Assembly (NCBI RefSeq): GCF_036067295.1
Contig: NZ_CP107954.1
Location: 2,046,001-2,110,000, forward strand
Direction of reading: 5' to 3'
Length of the DNA stretch: 64,000 bases
DNA from: Kribbella sp. NBC_00382
GTDB taxonomy: Bacteria; Actinomycetota; Actinomycetes; Propionibacteriales; Kribbellaceae
Made by a program: the position numbers and the translations under genes
Shown here: in pieces, positions 33,071 through 41,495 of the stretch
How positions within the stretch are numbered: position 1 is the stretch's first letter
Layout of the letters: every line of letters begins with the position of its first letter
The notes under the pieces: generated by a model
Database searches by the model: none
What the model was told of the DNA's origin: nothing
What the model saw: the letters and a program-made list of their open reading frames with translations, nothing else

Positions 33071-35455
33071 CTACTTCGCGATCACGATCCGCATCGAGGT
33101 GCCGAGCTGGCTCATCACCCGGATCGTCACCCCGGCATGCGGCACCTTCACGCCGTACGACGGGATCTTCGAGGTCCAGAAATCCTTCCGGTCGTCGAAG
33201 GCCGGTACTGCGTCCGCGCCCCGCACGTAGTTCTTCTTGCCGGCCACGGTGAGGGTGAACGAGTCCGACTTCTGCAACCCGAAGGTCGAGTCGTAGCTCT
33301 GGATCGTGCTCCGCCAGTACGCGCCGTCCAGCCGCACCCGCGGTTCCGGGTTCGCGTCGATCGGCAGCCACTGCCCCTCGCCGGGGTGCACGGCCGTCTC
33401 GTTGTTGTTCTGCGAGGTGTCCCAGTACGACACCAGCAGCCCGTCCTGGTACGGGTAGTGCTCGACCCAGTTCGGCCGCGGCGCTCCGACGAAGTTGTAC
33501 GGGCCGTACTGAAGGTACCGGTTGAACGAGTTGTAGGTGTAGTTCGACGCCAGGTAGTAGTTGTCGAAGTCCCGCGTCACCGACTCCCCGGACGGCTCGA
33601 ACCCGACCGCGGTCCACCCGTTCGCGCCACCCTCCGCGCCGTCGGCCAGCAGCGTCTTGCCGCCCGCCGTCAGCTTGATGTCGTCGGCGAAGAAGCCCAG
33701 CTCGTGGGTCGCGGCGTCCGTCGCGTACCGGAATCGCAGGTCGATCGTCTTCCCCGCAAAGGCGGACAGGTCGAACGACGCCGGCTGCCAGCCCTTGCTG
33801 TCCCCGTCGATCCCGTTCGCCTCGGCCGCCTTGGTGATGCTGCCCGGGATTGCCTTCCAGCCCGAGCCGTCGTTCACCTCGACGTACGCGTAGTCGCACG
33901 CGTCCGCGCCACAGTCCTCGATCTTCCAGTTGGCCTGGAAGTCGAGCGACGCCTTGCCCGCCGGGAGAGTGACCTTGCGGGTCAGCGTGTTCGACAGCTT
34001 GTCGCCCGTACCGCTCCACCACGACTTGGCACCGGTGACAGGCTTGACCAGCTGCGTCGTCACCTTCTTCTTCGGCAGTACGACGACAACGCCCTGGGCT
34101 CGTTTCGAGTTGTACTCGTGCGGCCCGAGGTCGACCGTCTTGGTCTGCCCGGCCTTCACCGTCTCGTAGTCGAGCCAGCCGAGCTGCAGCTTGTCCCAGG
34201 TACCGAGGTCCTGCGGCTTCAGCCCGATGCCGACGTCGCCCTTGGAACCCGAGCGGGACTGCGACATCACGCTCCACCAGTTCACCGGGTTCTGACTCGG
34301 CTTGCCGGAGGTGTCGTAGTGGTCCGGCAGGCCCAGGTCGTGACCGTACTCGTGCGCGAAGACGCTCAGCCCGCCGTTCTCCGGCTGGATCGTGTAGTCG
34401 CCGACCCACAGCCCGGTGCTGCCGATCTGGGTACCGCCGAGCTTGTTCGCCGACGGCCCGTTGGTGTGGTTGCTGAACGCGTACCAGCGGTGCGACCAGA
34501 TCGCGTCCTCGCCCTGGCGCGGGTCACCGTCGGCCTGGTCGCCGCCGGCGTGCACGATCTGGAAGTGGTCGATGTAGCCGTCCGGCTCGTTGAAGTTGCC
34601 GTCACCGTCGTAGTCGTAGCGGTCCCACTGGTCGTACGACGCCAGCGTCGCCTTGATCTGCGCGTCGGTCTTGCCGGTCGCCTCCTGGCCCTTGACCCAC
34701 TGCCCGACGGCGTCGCTGATCAGGTTCCAGGTGTTGCCGCAGATGTTGTCGTCGCAGGGGACGCCGTTGCTGCGCCCGTACCGCGCCTCGTTGTAGGGCA
34801 CCTTCACCCAGTCCGAGACGGTCCCGTCGACGCTGTACCGGCCTGACGACTGCTTCTCGTAGTACGTCTTCACCGAGTCGCCTTTGCCGAAGTACAGCTG
34901 GCGATAGTGATCGGGTGAGTAGTCAGCCTGCCAGACGGTGGAGTTGTCGGTACTCCGGTCAGGCGCGGGGATCGCGTTGTGCAGTGGCCCGTCGAAGGTG
35001 GCCGGCCCGTCCGTGTTCGGGTCGGTGTCCTTGTCCGGGAAGTCCGGGTGCCGCTTGTTGCCGAACTCGGCCAGGATCACGAAGATCTTGTCCGTCTTCT
35101 CGCGCGCCAACTCGACGTACTGGTCCTTGCGCTTGGCCGCGAGCTTGTCCTGACCACTGGTCGCCGGTACGTCGACCTGCCGGCCAACCCTGACCACCTT
35201 GCTGGCGCCGCGCTGCTCAACCTTCGCCGAGCCGTTCAGCACGTTGGTCAAGGCACGTTCGCGCAGGTCGCGGCGCTTGTCCTCGAGAGCGTTGGGTAGT
35301 TCGTCCGGTCCGGCCTTGACCGCGGCCGGTCCGCTGGGGGCATCACCGTCGGCCGGAGCCGGTCCGGCGACGGACTGCGGCAACTGGCCGAGCCCGGTCA
35401 GCACCGCGAGACTCAAGACCCCGATGGCCGTCGTCCGTGCGGGTTCGAAGCGCAC
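33071..35455 (-). CDS. Secreted M6-family metalloprotease (immune inhibitor A type)
   Basis: 794 aa with an N-terminal signal peptide (TTAIGVLSLAVLTGLGQLPQ). A propeptide of about 100 residues contains VILAEFGNKRHPDFPDKDTD. The catalytic domain has the zinc site HEYGHDLGLPDHYD (HExxHxxGxxD, about residues 366-379) and the Met-turn-like NPVNWWSVMSQS. C-terminal beta modules follow, including a MAM/carbohydrate-binding-like region (KASLDFQANWKIEDCGADAC). InhA-type proteases degrade extracellular proteins and antimicrobial peptides. GTG 35455 is used because AGGAGG lies 4 nt upstream and the signal begins there; the spacing is short. Confidence 0.9.
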   Translation of the reverse strand: MRFEPARTTAIGVLSLAVLTGLGQLPQSVAGPAPADGDAPSGPAAVKAGPDELPNALEDKRRDLRERALTNVLNGSAKVEQRGASKVVRVGRQVDVPATSGQDKLAAKRKDQYVELAREKTDKIFVILAEFGNKRHPDFPDKDTDPNTDGPATFDGPLHNAIPAPDRSTDNSTVWQADYSPDHYRQLYFGKGDSVKTYYEKQSSGRYSVDGTVSDWVKVPYNEARYGRSNGVPCDDNICGNTWNLISDAVGQWVKGQEATGKTDAQIKATLASYDQWDRYDYDGDGNFNEPDGYIDHFQIVHAGGDQADGDPRQGEDAIWSHRWYAFSNHTNGPSANKLGGTQIGSTGLWVGDYTIQPENGGLSVFAHEYGHDLGLPDHYDTSGKPSQNPVNWWSVMSQSRSGSKGDVGIGLKPQDLGTWDKLQLGWLDYETVKAGQTKTVDLGPHEYNSKRAQGVVVVLPKKKVTTQLVKPVTGAKSWWSGTGDKLSNTLTRKVTLPAGKASLDFQANWKIEDCGADACDYAYVEVNDGSGWKAIPGSITKAAEANGIDGDSKGWQPASFDLSAFAGKTIDLRFRYATDAATHELGFFADDIKLTAGGKTLLADGAEGGANGWTAVGFEPSGESVTRDFDNYYLASNYTYNSFNRYLQYGPYNFVGAPRPNWVEHYPYQDGLLVSYWDTSQNNNETAVHPGEGQWLPIDANPEPRVRLDGAYWRSTIQSYDSTFGLQKSDSFTLTVAGKKNYVRGADAVPAFDDRKDFWTSKIPSYGVKVPHAGVTIRVMSQLGTSMRIVIAK

Positions 35456-35639
35456 ACATCCTCCTGGAGGTTCGCCGGCTCCCGACGGCGCAGCGGCGGC
35501 CCCGCACCAGACAGAAGCCGGTGGCAACTATCCCGCGCGAGGCTACCGCACCCAGGGTCACCGCCTGGTGACCTTGAGCGATGGCCGCCGGGGTGTCCGT
35601 TCTCGATGCGGCGACCTGCCACGGCGGTATCTTCGCCAG

Positions 35640-36104
35640 ATGAGCACACCGTCCATCGCTCTCCGGACGCCGACCGCCGACGAGTACGACGGCTGGGTGA
35701 CGCGCGGCTGCGAGGGCTACGCGGAAGAGATCGGCCCCGCCCGCGACCTCGATCCCGCGACCGCGCTGGAGACCGCCTATCAGGAGTTCGGCGCTCTGCT
35801 CCCCAAAGGCCTGGAGACCGAGAACCAGCTGGTCTGGCTGGCCTGCCACGACGGCGAGCCGGTCGGCAGCCTGTGGATCAGCACCCTGAAGAAGACCCCG
35901 TTCATCTACCTGGTCGAGGTACTCGCGGAGCAGCGCGGCAAGGGATACGGCCGGGCGATCATGCTGGCCGGCGAGGAGGAGTGCCGCCGCCGCGGCTACA
36001 CCCACCTCGCCCTGAACGTCTTCGGCAGCAACAGCATCGCCACCAGCCTGTACGACTCCCTCGGCTATGTCGTCGTCACGCAGGAGATGCGCAAGGAGCT
36101 CTAG
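35640..36104 (+). CDS. GNAT-family N-acetyltransferase
   Basis: 154 aa. The acetyl-CoA-binding motif A is IYLVEVLAEQRGKGYGRAIM (R/Q-x-x-G-x-G/A), followed by GEEECRRRGYTHLALNVFGS and NSIATSLYDSLGYVVV, the standard C-terminal GNAT ending. The acceptor is unknown. TATCTT lies 6 nt before the ATG and no Shine-Dalgarno is seen, so the mRNA is probably leaderless. It overlaps the convergent SDR gene by 4 nt. Confidence 0.88.
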   Translation: MSTPSIALRTPTADEYDGWVTRGCEGYAEEIGPARDLDPATALETAYQEFGALLPKGLETENQLVWLACHDGEPVGSLWISTLKKTPFIYLVEVLAEQRGKGYGRAIMLAGEEECRRRGYTHLALNVFGSNSIATSLYDSLGYVVVTQEMRKEL

Positions 36105-36970
36105 CGGCCCTTGGCGAGGTCGGCCACTGCGTCCAGGTGCTTCGGCGTCCAGCCGAGTTCACGCTTGGCGCGGTCACCGGTCATCCGCTGATCGAGGACG
36201 TACGCCTCGGCGATCGGGCCCATCCGCTCGGCCGCCTCTGCCGCGGTCAACTGCTCGAAGCGTCCCGGCCGTCCGGCCGCCTCGGCCAACGCCGGAGCCA
36301 GCTCCTTGAACGGCACGCTCTGCGCAACTCCCAGATACAGAGCTCCAGCTGGTGCATCAAGCGCAAGCACATACAGCTCGGCGATGTCCTCGACATGGAC
36401 GAGCGTCGTGTGGTTCACCCCGTCATCGATCACCGGTACTGCGCCGGTCGCGCGCGCAGGCTCGACGAAGAACGCCTCGATCAACCCCGCCGACCGCCCG
36501 TAGACCAGCCCGGGCATCACCAGCACCGGCCGCGATCCGCTCGCCGCCGTCGCGAGCACGCGCGACTCGTTGTCCAACCGCCAGGCGGTGATGGCCGGCG
36601 GGTTCATCTCCGCCGTCTCGTCGATCACGCCATCGGTATCGCCGTACACCCAGACTCCACCGGTATGGACGTACGCTCCACGCCCGTCGAGCCCCTCGAG
36701 CATCGCCTCGGCCGCGGCCAGGTCGATGGTGGCTGCCTCAGGGCTGTTGACGGCGCCGAGGTGAATGACCCCATCCGCGGCCGCGGCGGCGGTACGGAGT
36801 ACGGCGAGGTCCGTCAGCTCGCCGACGACCGCCTTGGCGCCGAGGGCGGTGACTGTCTCGACCGCTCGGTCGCTGCGGGCCAGCGAGGTCACCTCGTGGC
36901 CGTGCCGGAGCAGTGCCTCGATCGTCGCGCGGCCGATGTAGCCGGAACCGCCGGTCAGAAATACCTTCAT
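36101..36970 (-). CDS. NAD(P)-dependent epimerase/dehydratase-like extended SDR
   Basis: 289 aa. The N-terminal MKVFLTGGSGYIGRATIEAL carries the GxxGxxG Rossmann motif. VIHLGAVNS and the strand YVHTGGVWVYGDTDG follow. The usual YxxxK catalytic pair is not visible; the equivalent segment reads ITAWRLDNESRVLA. It may therefore use a different mechanism or be a binding protein, as in NmrA-like SDRs. ATG 36970 has AAAGGAA about 6 nt upstream. Function unknown. Confidence 0.84.
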   Translation of the reverse strand: MKVFLTGGSGYIGRATIEALLRHGHEVTSLARSDRAVETVTALGAKAVVGELTDLAVLRTAAAAADGVIHLGAVNSPEAATIDLAAAEAMLEGLDGRGAYVHTGGVWVYGDTDGVIDETAEMNPPAITAWRLDNESRVLATAASGSRPVLVMPGLVYGRSAGLIEAFFVEPARATGAVPVIDDGVNHTTLVHVEDIAELYVLALDAPAGALYLGVAQSVPFKELAPALAEAAGRPGRFEQLTAAEAAERMGPIAEAYVLDQRMTGDRAKRELGWTPKHLDAVADLAKGR

Positions 36971-37056
36971 CTGCGTTCCTTTCTGTCCTCTCCAGCCTCC
37001 GTTGGTCGCGCTCCGTAGTCCAAGACCTGTTCTGCCGTCTGTGATACCTCTGGGGT

Positions 37057-38112
37057 ATGAGCACCTCACCTGGCTGGTGGTTGCTGCACGTCGACATGGA
37101 CCAGTTCATCGCTGCGGTGGAGATCCGCCGTCGCCCTGAGCTGCGCGGGCTGCCGGTCGTGGTCGGCGGATCGGGTGATCCGACCCAGGCACGCCAGGTG
37201 GTCGCCACCGCGTCGTACGAGGCACGCAAGTTCGGCGTGCATTCGGGGATGCCGTTGCGGGCCGCTTTCAAGAAGTGTCCGGACGCGGTCTTTCTGCCGA
37301 CCGATCCGGCCACGTACGACGCGGCCTCGGCCGAGGTGATGGACACGCTGCGGTCGTTCCCGGTGATCGTGGAGGTCTGGGGCTGGGACGAGTGCTTCGT
37401 CGGTGCGTCGACGGATGACCCTGAAGCGCTGGCGGCCGAGTTACGCGCCGCTGTCCTGGAACGGACCGGGTTGTCGTGTTCGATCGGGATCGGCGACAAC
37501 AAGGTGCGGGCCAAGCTCGCAACCGGATTCGGCAAGCAGGACAGCGGAAGCGGTGAGGGTGTCTACCGGCTGACCGCGGCCAACTGGGTCGAGGTGATGG
37601 CTCATCGGCCGGTCCGTGAGCTGTGGGGTATCGGCAGCCGGATGTCGCAGAACCTCAACGAATTAGGGCTTTTCACGGTCGCCGACCTCGCGGCGGCGGA
37701 CGTTGACGTGCTGACTAAGCGGTTCGGGCCGAAGATGGGCACGTGGTACCTGGCGCTCGGGCGCGGGCTCGGGGACACCGAGGTGACCGACGTACCGCGC
37801 GAACCGGTGTCGCGTAGTCATGAGGAGACGTTCGCGACCGATCTCGCCACGGCCGAGGAGGTCGCGCGAGAGCTGCGGCGGATCGCTCTGACTGTCACTC
37901 GTGAGGTGGTCGCCGAGGGGCGGAGCGTTCAGCGGATCGCGGTGAAGGTGCGGTTCACGTCGTTCTTCACTCCGATCAAGAGCCGAAAGCTACCGGAGAT
38001 CACCCAGGATCCGGAGGTGGTCGCCGCGGCGGCGCTCGTGTTGCTGGAGAAGTTCGAGCTGCGCCGGCCGGTACGGCTGCTCGGCGTCCGGGTGGAGTTC
38101 CCGCGGGACTGA
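37057..38112 (+). CDS. dinB: Y-family DNA polymerase, DinB2-type (Pol IV-like)
   Basis: 351 aa. Palm-domain metal ligands: VDMDQF (Asp13) and WGWDECF (Asp-Glu near 110-111; most Pol IV have SIDE). Other motifs: VVATASYEARKFGVHSGMPL, CSIGIGDNKVRAKLATGFGK and WGIGSRMSQNLNELGL (HhH thumb). The steric-gate position after Asp15-Gln-Phe is Ile18, where E. coli Pol IV has Phe13. Mycobacterial DinB2 has Leu there and readily inserts ribonucleotides. The C terminus ends GVRVEFPRD without a clear clamp-binding motif, also as in DinB2. TACCTC lies 6 nt before the ATG, so it may be leaderless. Confidence 0.9.
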   Translation: MSTSPGWWLLHVDMDQFIAAVEIRRRPELRGLPVVVGGSGDPTQARQVVATASYEARKFGVHSGMPLRAAFKKCPDAVFLPTDPATYDAASAEVMDTLRSFPVIVEVWGWDECFVGASTDDPEALAAELRAAVLERTGLSCSIGIGDNKVRAKLATGFGKQDSGSGEGVYRLTAANWVEVMAHRPVRELWGIGSRMSQNLNELGLFTVADLAAADVDVLTKRFGPKMGTWYLALGRGLGDTEVTDVPREPVSRSHEETFATDLATAEEVARELRRIALTVTREVVAEGRSVQRIAVKVRFTSFFTPIKSRKLPEITQDPEVVAAAALVLLEKFELRRPVRLLGVRVEFPRD

Positions 38113-38144
38113 ACTTCTCGCATTGGGTCGGCGTCCAATGGGGC

Positions 38145-38825
38145 ATGCTCACCCGCGCAACCGTGATCGGCGTAGCTGTCGCCGTCCTTGCTACCGGCGG
38201 TCTGGCCACGGCTGCCGTGGCTCACTCGCATTCTTCGTCCGATGGTGCCTGGAGCGGGGTCGGCGGGGCCTCGGCTGTGAAGAAGTCTGCGGCTACTCAC
38301 CAGAAGCCGGTCGACAAGGTGCCGGCGTTGAAGGCGGCACAGGTGCGGTACCAGCATCAGAGCTGGGGTGATTCGACGGTCGAGGCCTACATCGGCATCT
38401 GGGCTCCGACGGGCTGGAAGAAGGTGAAGCTGTCGCCGTTGGAGGCCAAGTTCACCAGCCCCAACGGCTTGTGGAACCTGCGGGTCGACGCCACCGAGAA
38501 GGACCAACTCCTCAAGGCGACCGCCGACAACCGGTACGCCGTGATCAAGGCGTCCGTCGCGGACTTCCACCTGATCTCCCGCGTCACCGGCAGCACCCGA
38601 GCCACCAACGCGAACTACCAGGGGATGGTCTTCCACCACCAGACCCTCACCTACACCTACACAGACCCCACCCGCGGCCCGCGCCTGGTCATCGACCGCT
38701 TCGTCTCCCTGGACACCAACCCCCACCCCCTCTTCGAAACCACCACCGGCGGCCGCCCCCAAGACGCCGCGGCCCTGTCAGCCGTCACCACCAAGGCAAC
38801 CGAAGACTTCATCCGCCTCCCCTAG
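38145..38825 (+). CDS. Secreted protein of unknown function
   Basis: 226 aa. A signal peptide (MLTRATVIGVAVAVLATGGL) is followed by a Ser/Gly/Ala linker of about 40 residues and a mature beta-rich domain: STVEAYIGIWAPTGWKKVKL, LWNLRVDATEKDQLLKATAD, LTYTYTDPTRGPRLVIDRFV and TTKATEDFIRLP at the end. The pattern recalls small lipid- or cell-wall-associated actinobacterial secreted proteins, but no family is recognised. It starts 32 nt after the polymerase gene and may be cotranscribed, though the functional link is obscure. Confidence 0.75.
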   Translation: MLTRATVIGVAVAVLATGGLATAAVAHSHSSSDGAWSGVGGASAVKKSAATHQKPVDKVPALKAAQVRYQHQSWGDSTVEAYIGIWAPTGWKKVKLSPLEAKFTSPNGLWNLRVDATEKDQLLKATADNRYAVIKASVADFHLISRVTGSTRATNANYQGMVFHHQTLTYTYTDPTRGPRLVIDRFVSLDTNPHPLFETTTGGRPQDAAALSAVTTKATEDFIRLP

Positions 38826-38858
38826 CGCCGGTTCGCCCGCCCGCTGGCAGGTTCTCGG

Positions 38859-39065
38859 GCCGCTGGCATGAAGCATCACGCCAGCGGCACCAAAACCAGG
38901 CAGTGAGCGCCGTTTGTCGCCGGCGGGCACAGCCGTCGCCCCGCGCCGCAGTCGGGTGGGCGGACCGCCGCGCACGCATAACCCTCGCGAACAGCACCGA
39001 CGCGACCGGGGCAATCGCTGGCCTTGGGGAGTTATGCGTGCACTGGCGGGCACCGTTGCCGCCAG
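38859..39065. repeat. Intergenic element with three inverted repeats
   Basis: Between convergent genes lies a structured ~200-nt segment. GCCGCTGGC/GCCAGCGGC (38859-38867 with 38880-38888) is a short hairpin. GCACGCATAAC/GTTATGCGTGC (38972-38982 with 39031-39041) is a perfect 11-bp inverted pair 48 nt apart. CTGGCGG/CCGCCAG (39043-39049 with 39059-39065) forms a third. It may be a double terminator or a dispersed palindromic repeat. No gene is seen from 38826 to 39120. Confidence 0.55.
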
Positions 39066-39120
39066 CAACCAAAGGCCGGGTGGGGACAGCCCGGCTGGGC
39101 GGGGTTGGGGAGGGGCGCCG

Positions 39121-39966
39121 TCAGGTGAGGTTGTAGGTGCGGCGGGCGGTGGTGGCGAAGATGGCGTTGCGTTCGGTGGTGGTGAGGGTGGAGGTCAGGT
39201 CTTCTGCGGCTTGGACTACCTCCGCATACGATGCGGCGAGGAGGCAGACGGGCCAGTCGGAGCCGAACATGACTCGGTCGGGGCCGAAGGCGTCGAGGAC
39301 TACGTCGACGTAAGGCTGGAGGTCGGAGACCTTCCAGTCGGTCCAGGACGCCTCCGTGACCATGCCCGAGAGTTTGCAGGTGACGTTGGGTTGGGCTGCC
39401 AAGGCGCGGATGCCGGTGGCCCAGGGCTCCAGGTCGCCGCCGATGACCGGCTTCGAGATGTGATCGACGACGAACGACAGCTGCGGAAGCGCCTGCACAG
39501 TCTCCACAGCGGCAGGGAGGTGCGGAGTCTTGGTCAGCAGGTCATAGACCAGACCGGCATCGGCGACCGCTGTAAGACCAGCCCGTACGTCGTCGCGGCA
39601 CAGCCACCGAACATCCGGCTCATCGTGCACCTGGTGCCGGATACCCTTCAGCCACTCGCCGTCCGGCCGTTGCTTCAGCCCCGCCAGGGCATCCGCGACA
39701 TCAGCCGCGGTGAGGTCCACCCAGCCAACGACACCGGCCACCAAGTCGTTGCTAGCAGCAACTTCCAGGAACTCCGGCGTCTCGGCCGCCGCGCCGACGG
39801 TCTGCACCATCACCGTCGACGTCACGCCGGCCGCGGCCGCCAACGGCGCCAGGTCGTCGATCGAGTAGTTGCGCCGGACCGGGTCCAGCTCCGGCCCGAC
39901 CATCCAGGTCTGCTCCCGAACACTCAGATCCCAGATGTGATGATGCGCATCGACTCTTCCGCTCAT
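39121..39966 (-). CDS. Amidohydrolase-2 family lactonase (L-fuconolactonase-like)
   Basis: 281-aa metal-dependent TIM-barrel hydrolase. The N-terminal metal site VDAHHHIWDL, then VMVQTVGAAAETPEFLEVA, WLKGIRHQVHDEP, SFVVDHISKP (metal His) and MFGSDWPVC (metal Asp) are all present. Close relatives hydrolyse L-fucono-1,5-lactone or L-rhamnono-lactone. It is the last gene of the operon and overlaps the ATPase gene (ATGA), supporting a sugar-lactone step in the same pathway. Confidence 0.9.
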   Translation of the reverse strand: MSGRVDAHHHIWDLSVREQTWMVGPELDPVRRNYSIDDLAPLAAAAGVTSTVMVQTVGAAAETPEFLEVAASNDLVAGVVGWVDLTAADVADALAGLKQRPDGEWLKGIRHQVHDEPDVRWLCRDDVRAGLTAVADAGLVYDLLTKTPHLPAAVETVQALPQLSFVVDHISKPVIGGDLEPWATGIRALAAQPNVTCKLSGMVTEASWTDWKVSDLQPYVDVVLDAFGPDRVMFGSDWPVCLLAASYAEVVQAAEDLTSTLTTTERNAIFATTARRTYNLT

Positions 39967-41495
39967 GCTGCTTTGGTTCCTTCCGCGTGGATGAGGCGGA
40001 TGACCTGCTGGCTCATCGTGTCGTAGTCGTGGTCGTTCGGCACCTCGCCGCGGACCTGGAAGTCCCGCATCACGACCACCCGGTCGGCCAGCGTGATCAT
40101 CTCCGGCAGGTCCGAGGTGATCAGCAGGATCGCCAGCCCGTTGGCCGCGAGATCCCAGATCAGCGTGTGGAAGGCGTCCTTGGTCCGCACGTCGATGCCG
40201 ACGGTCGGCTCGTCGATGATCAGGATCTCTGTCTTCGCCGCCAGCCACTTGGCCAGCGACACCTTCTGCTGATTGCCGCCCGAGAGCGTGCCGGCCATTT
40301 GCTCCGCCGACGCGATCCGGATCCCGAGCTGCTCGACGTAGTCGGCGACCAGCGCCGATTCCGCCTTCTTCGGGACGTACGACAGCCCCGGGATCCGGCC
40401 CAGCCGCTTCAGCAACCGGTCCCAGACGGTGACCGCGATGTTGCGGCTCACCGACTGCTCGAGGAAGACGCCCTCCTCCTTGCGGTTCTCGGTGACGTAT
40501 CCGATCTTGTGGTTCTTCAGCGCGTCCCGGACATTCCGGATCCGCACCGCCTCACCACGCACCCGTACTTCGCCCGCCGTGATCCGGTCCAGCCCGAGCA
40601 ACGCCTTGGCCAGCTCGCTCCGGCCGGCGCCGACGAGTCCGTAGAGCCCGACGATCTCACCCGGCCGGACGGACAGATCCACATTCACGTGGCCGGTCGC
40701 AGTACCGACTCCTGAGAGCTCCAGCAGAGGTGCCGCCTCGGGGACAGTACGCGGCGGCAGCGTGAGCGCCTCGTGCACTCGACCGACCATCAGGTCGACG
40801 ACCTGGTCACGCGTCAGGTCCGACAGGGCGCCCGACTCGAGCACCGACGAACCGTCGCGCAGCACGGTCACCGTGTCGCAGATCTGGAAGACCTCTTCGA
40901 GCTTGTGGCTGACGAACAGCACCGACCGTCCGTCGTTCTTCAGCTTCTCGACCACCCGGAAGAGCCGCTCGGCCTCGTTCGGCGTGATCGACGCGGTCGG
41001 CTCGTCGAGCAGCAGCACCCGGCTCTCCACCGAGAGCGCCTTCGCGATCTCGACCAGCTGCGCCTGCGCGACCGACAACTCCGTCACCGGCAGGTCCGGG
41101 TCGAGGTCGAGGTCCAGCTCCGCCAGCCAGCGCGAAGCCTCGGACCGGATCCGGCCGCGGTCCACCAGTCCGCGGGAGGTCGGCAGCTTCTGGAGCAGGA
41201 TGTTCTCCCCGACCGTGAAGCCCGGGATCAGGTTTCGCTCCTGGTGCACCACGCCGATCCCGGCCGACGCCGACTCGTGCGGCGATCCGAAGGCCACCTC
41301 TTGCCCGTCGAGCAGGAGCCGCCCGCCGTCCGGCTTGTAGAGCCCGGTGATCACTTTGATCAGCGTCGACTTGCCGGCGCCGTTCTCACCCAGCAGCGCA
41401 TGCACCGAGCCCGCTTCAAGCTTCAGCGTCACGCCGTCGAGCGCCCGGACACCCGGGAACAGTTTGTCCACCTCAGAGGCTTCGAAGAGCGTCAT
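39963..41495 (-). CDS. Sugar ABC transporter ATPase (RbsA/RhaT-like, two nucleotide-binding domains)
   Basis: 510 aa with two ABC modules. Module 1: Walker A GENGAGKSTL (about 33-42), signature region LSVAQAQLVEIAKAL, Walker B VLLLDEPTAS, switch FVSHKLEEVFQ. Module 2: degenerate Walker A GLVGAGRSELAKAL, signature LSGGNQQKVSLAKWL, Walker B ILIIDEPTVGID. This plan belongs to the carbohydrate-uptake CUT2 class, which powers ribose, xylose, rhamnose or autoinducer uptake. It overlaps both neighbours by 4 nt. Confidence 0.95.
   Translation of the reverse strand: MTLFEASEVDKLFPGVRALDGVTLKLEAGSVHALLGENGAGKSTLIKVITGLYKPDGGRLLLDGQEVAFGSPHESASAGIGVVHQERNLIPGFTVGENILLQKLPTSRGLVDRGRIRSEASRWLAELDLDLDPDLPVTELSVAQAQLVEIAKALSVESRVLLLDEPTASITPNEAERLFRVVEKLKNDGRSVLFVSHKLEEVFQICDTVTVLRDGSSVLESGALSDLTRDQVVDLMVGRVHEALTLPPRTVPEAAPLLELSGVGTATGHVNVDLSVRPGEIVGLYGLVGAGRSELAKALLGLDRITAGEVRVRGEAVRIRNVRDALKNHKIGYVTENRKEEGVFLEQSVSRNIAVTVWDRLLKRLGRIPGLSYVPKKAESALVADYVEQLGIRIASAEQMAGTLSGGNQQKVSLAKWLAAKTEILIIDEPTVGIDVRTKDAFHTLIWDLAANGLAILLITSDLPEMITLADRVVVMRDFQVRGEVPNDHDYDTMSQQVIRLIHAEGTKAA

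Noticed and set aside
38809..39072. Small minus-strand gene in the convergent gap
   Set aside because: It overlaps several inverted repeats, has no ribosome site and a composition typical of chance frames.
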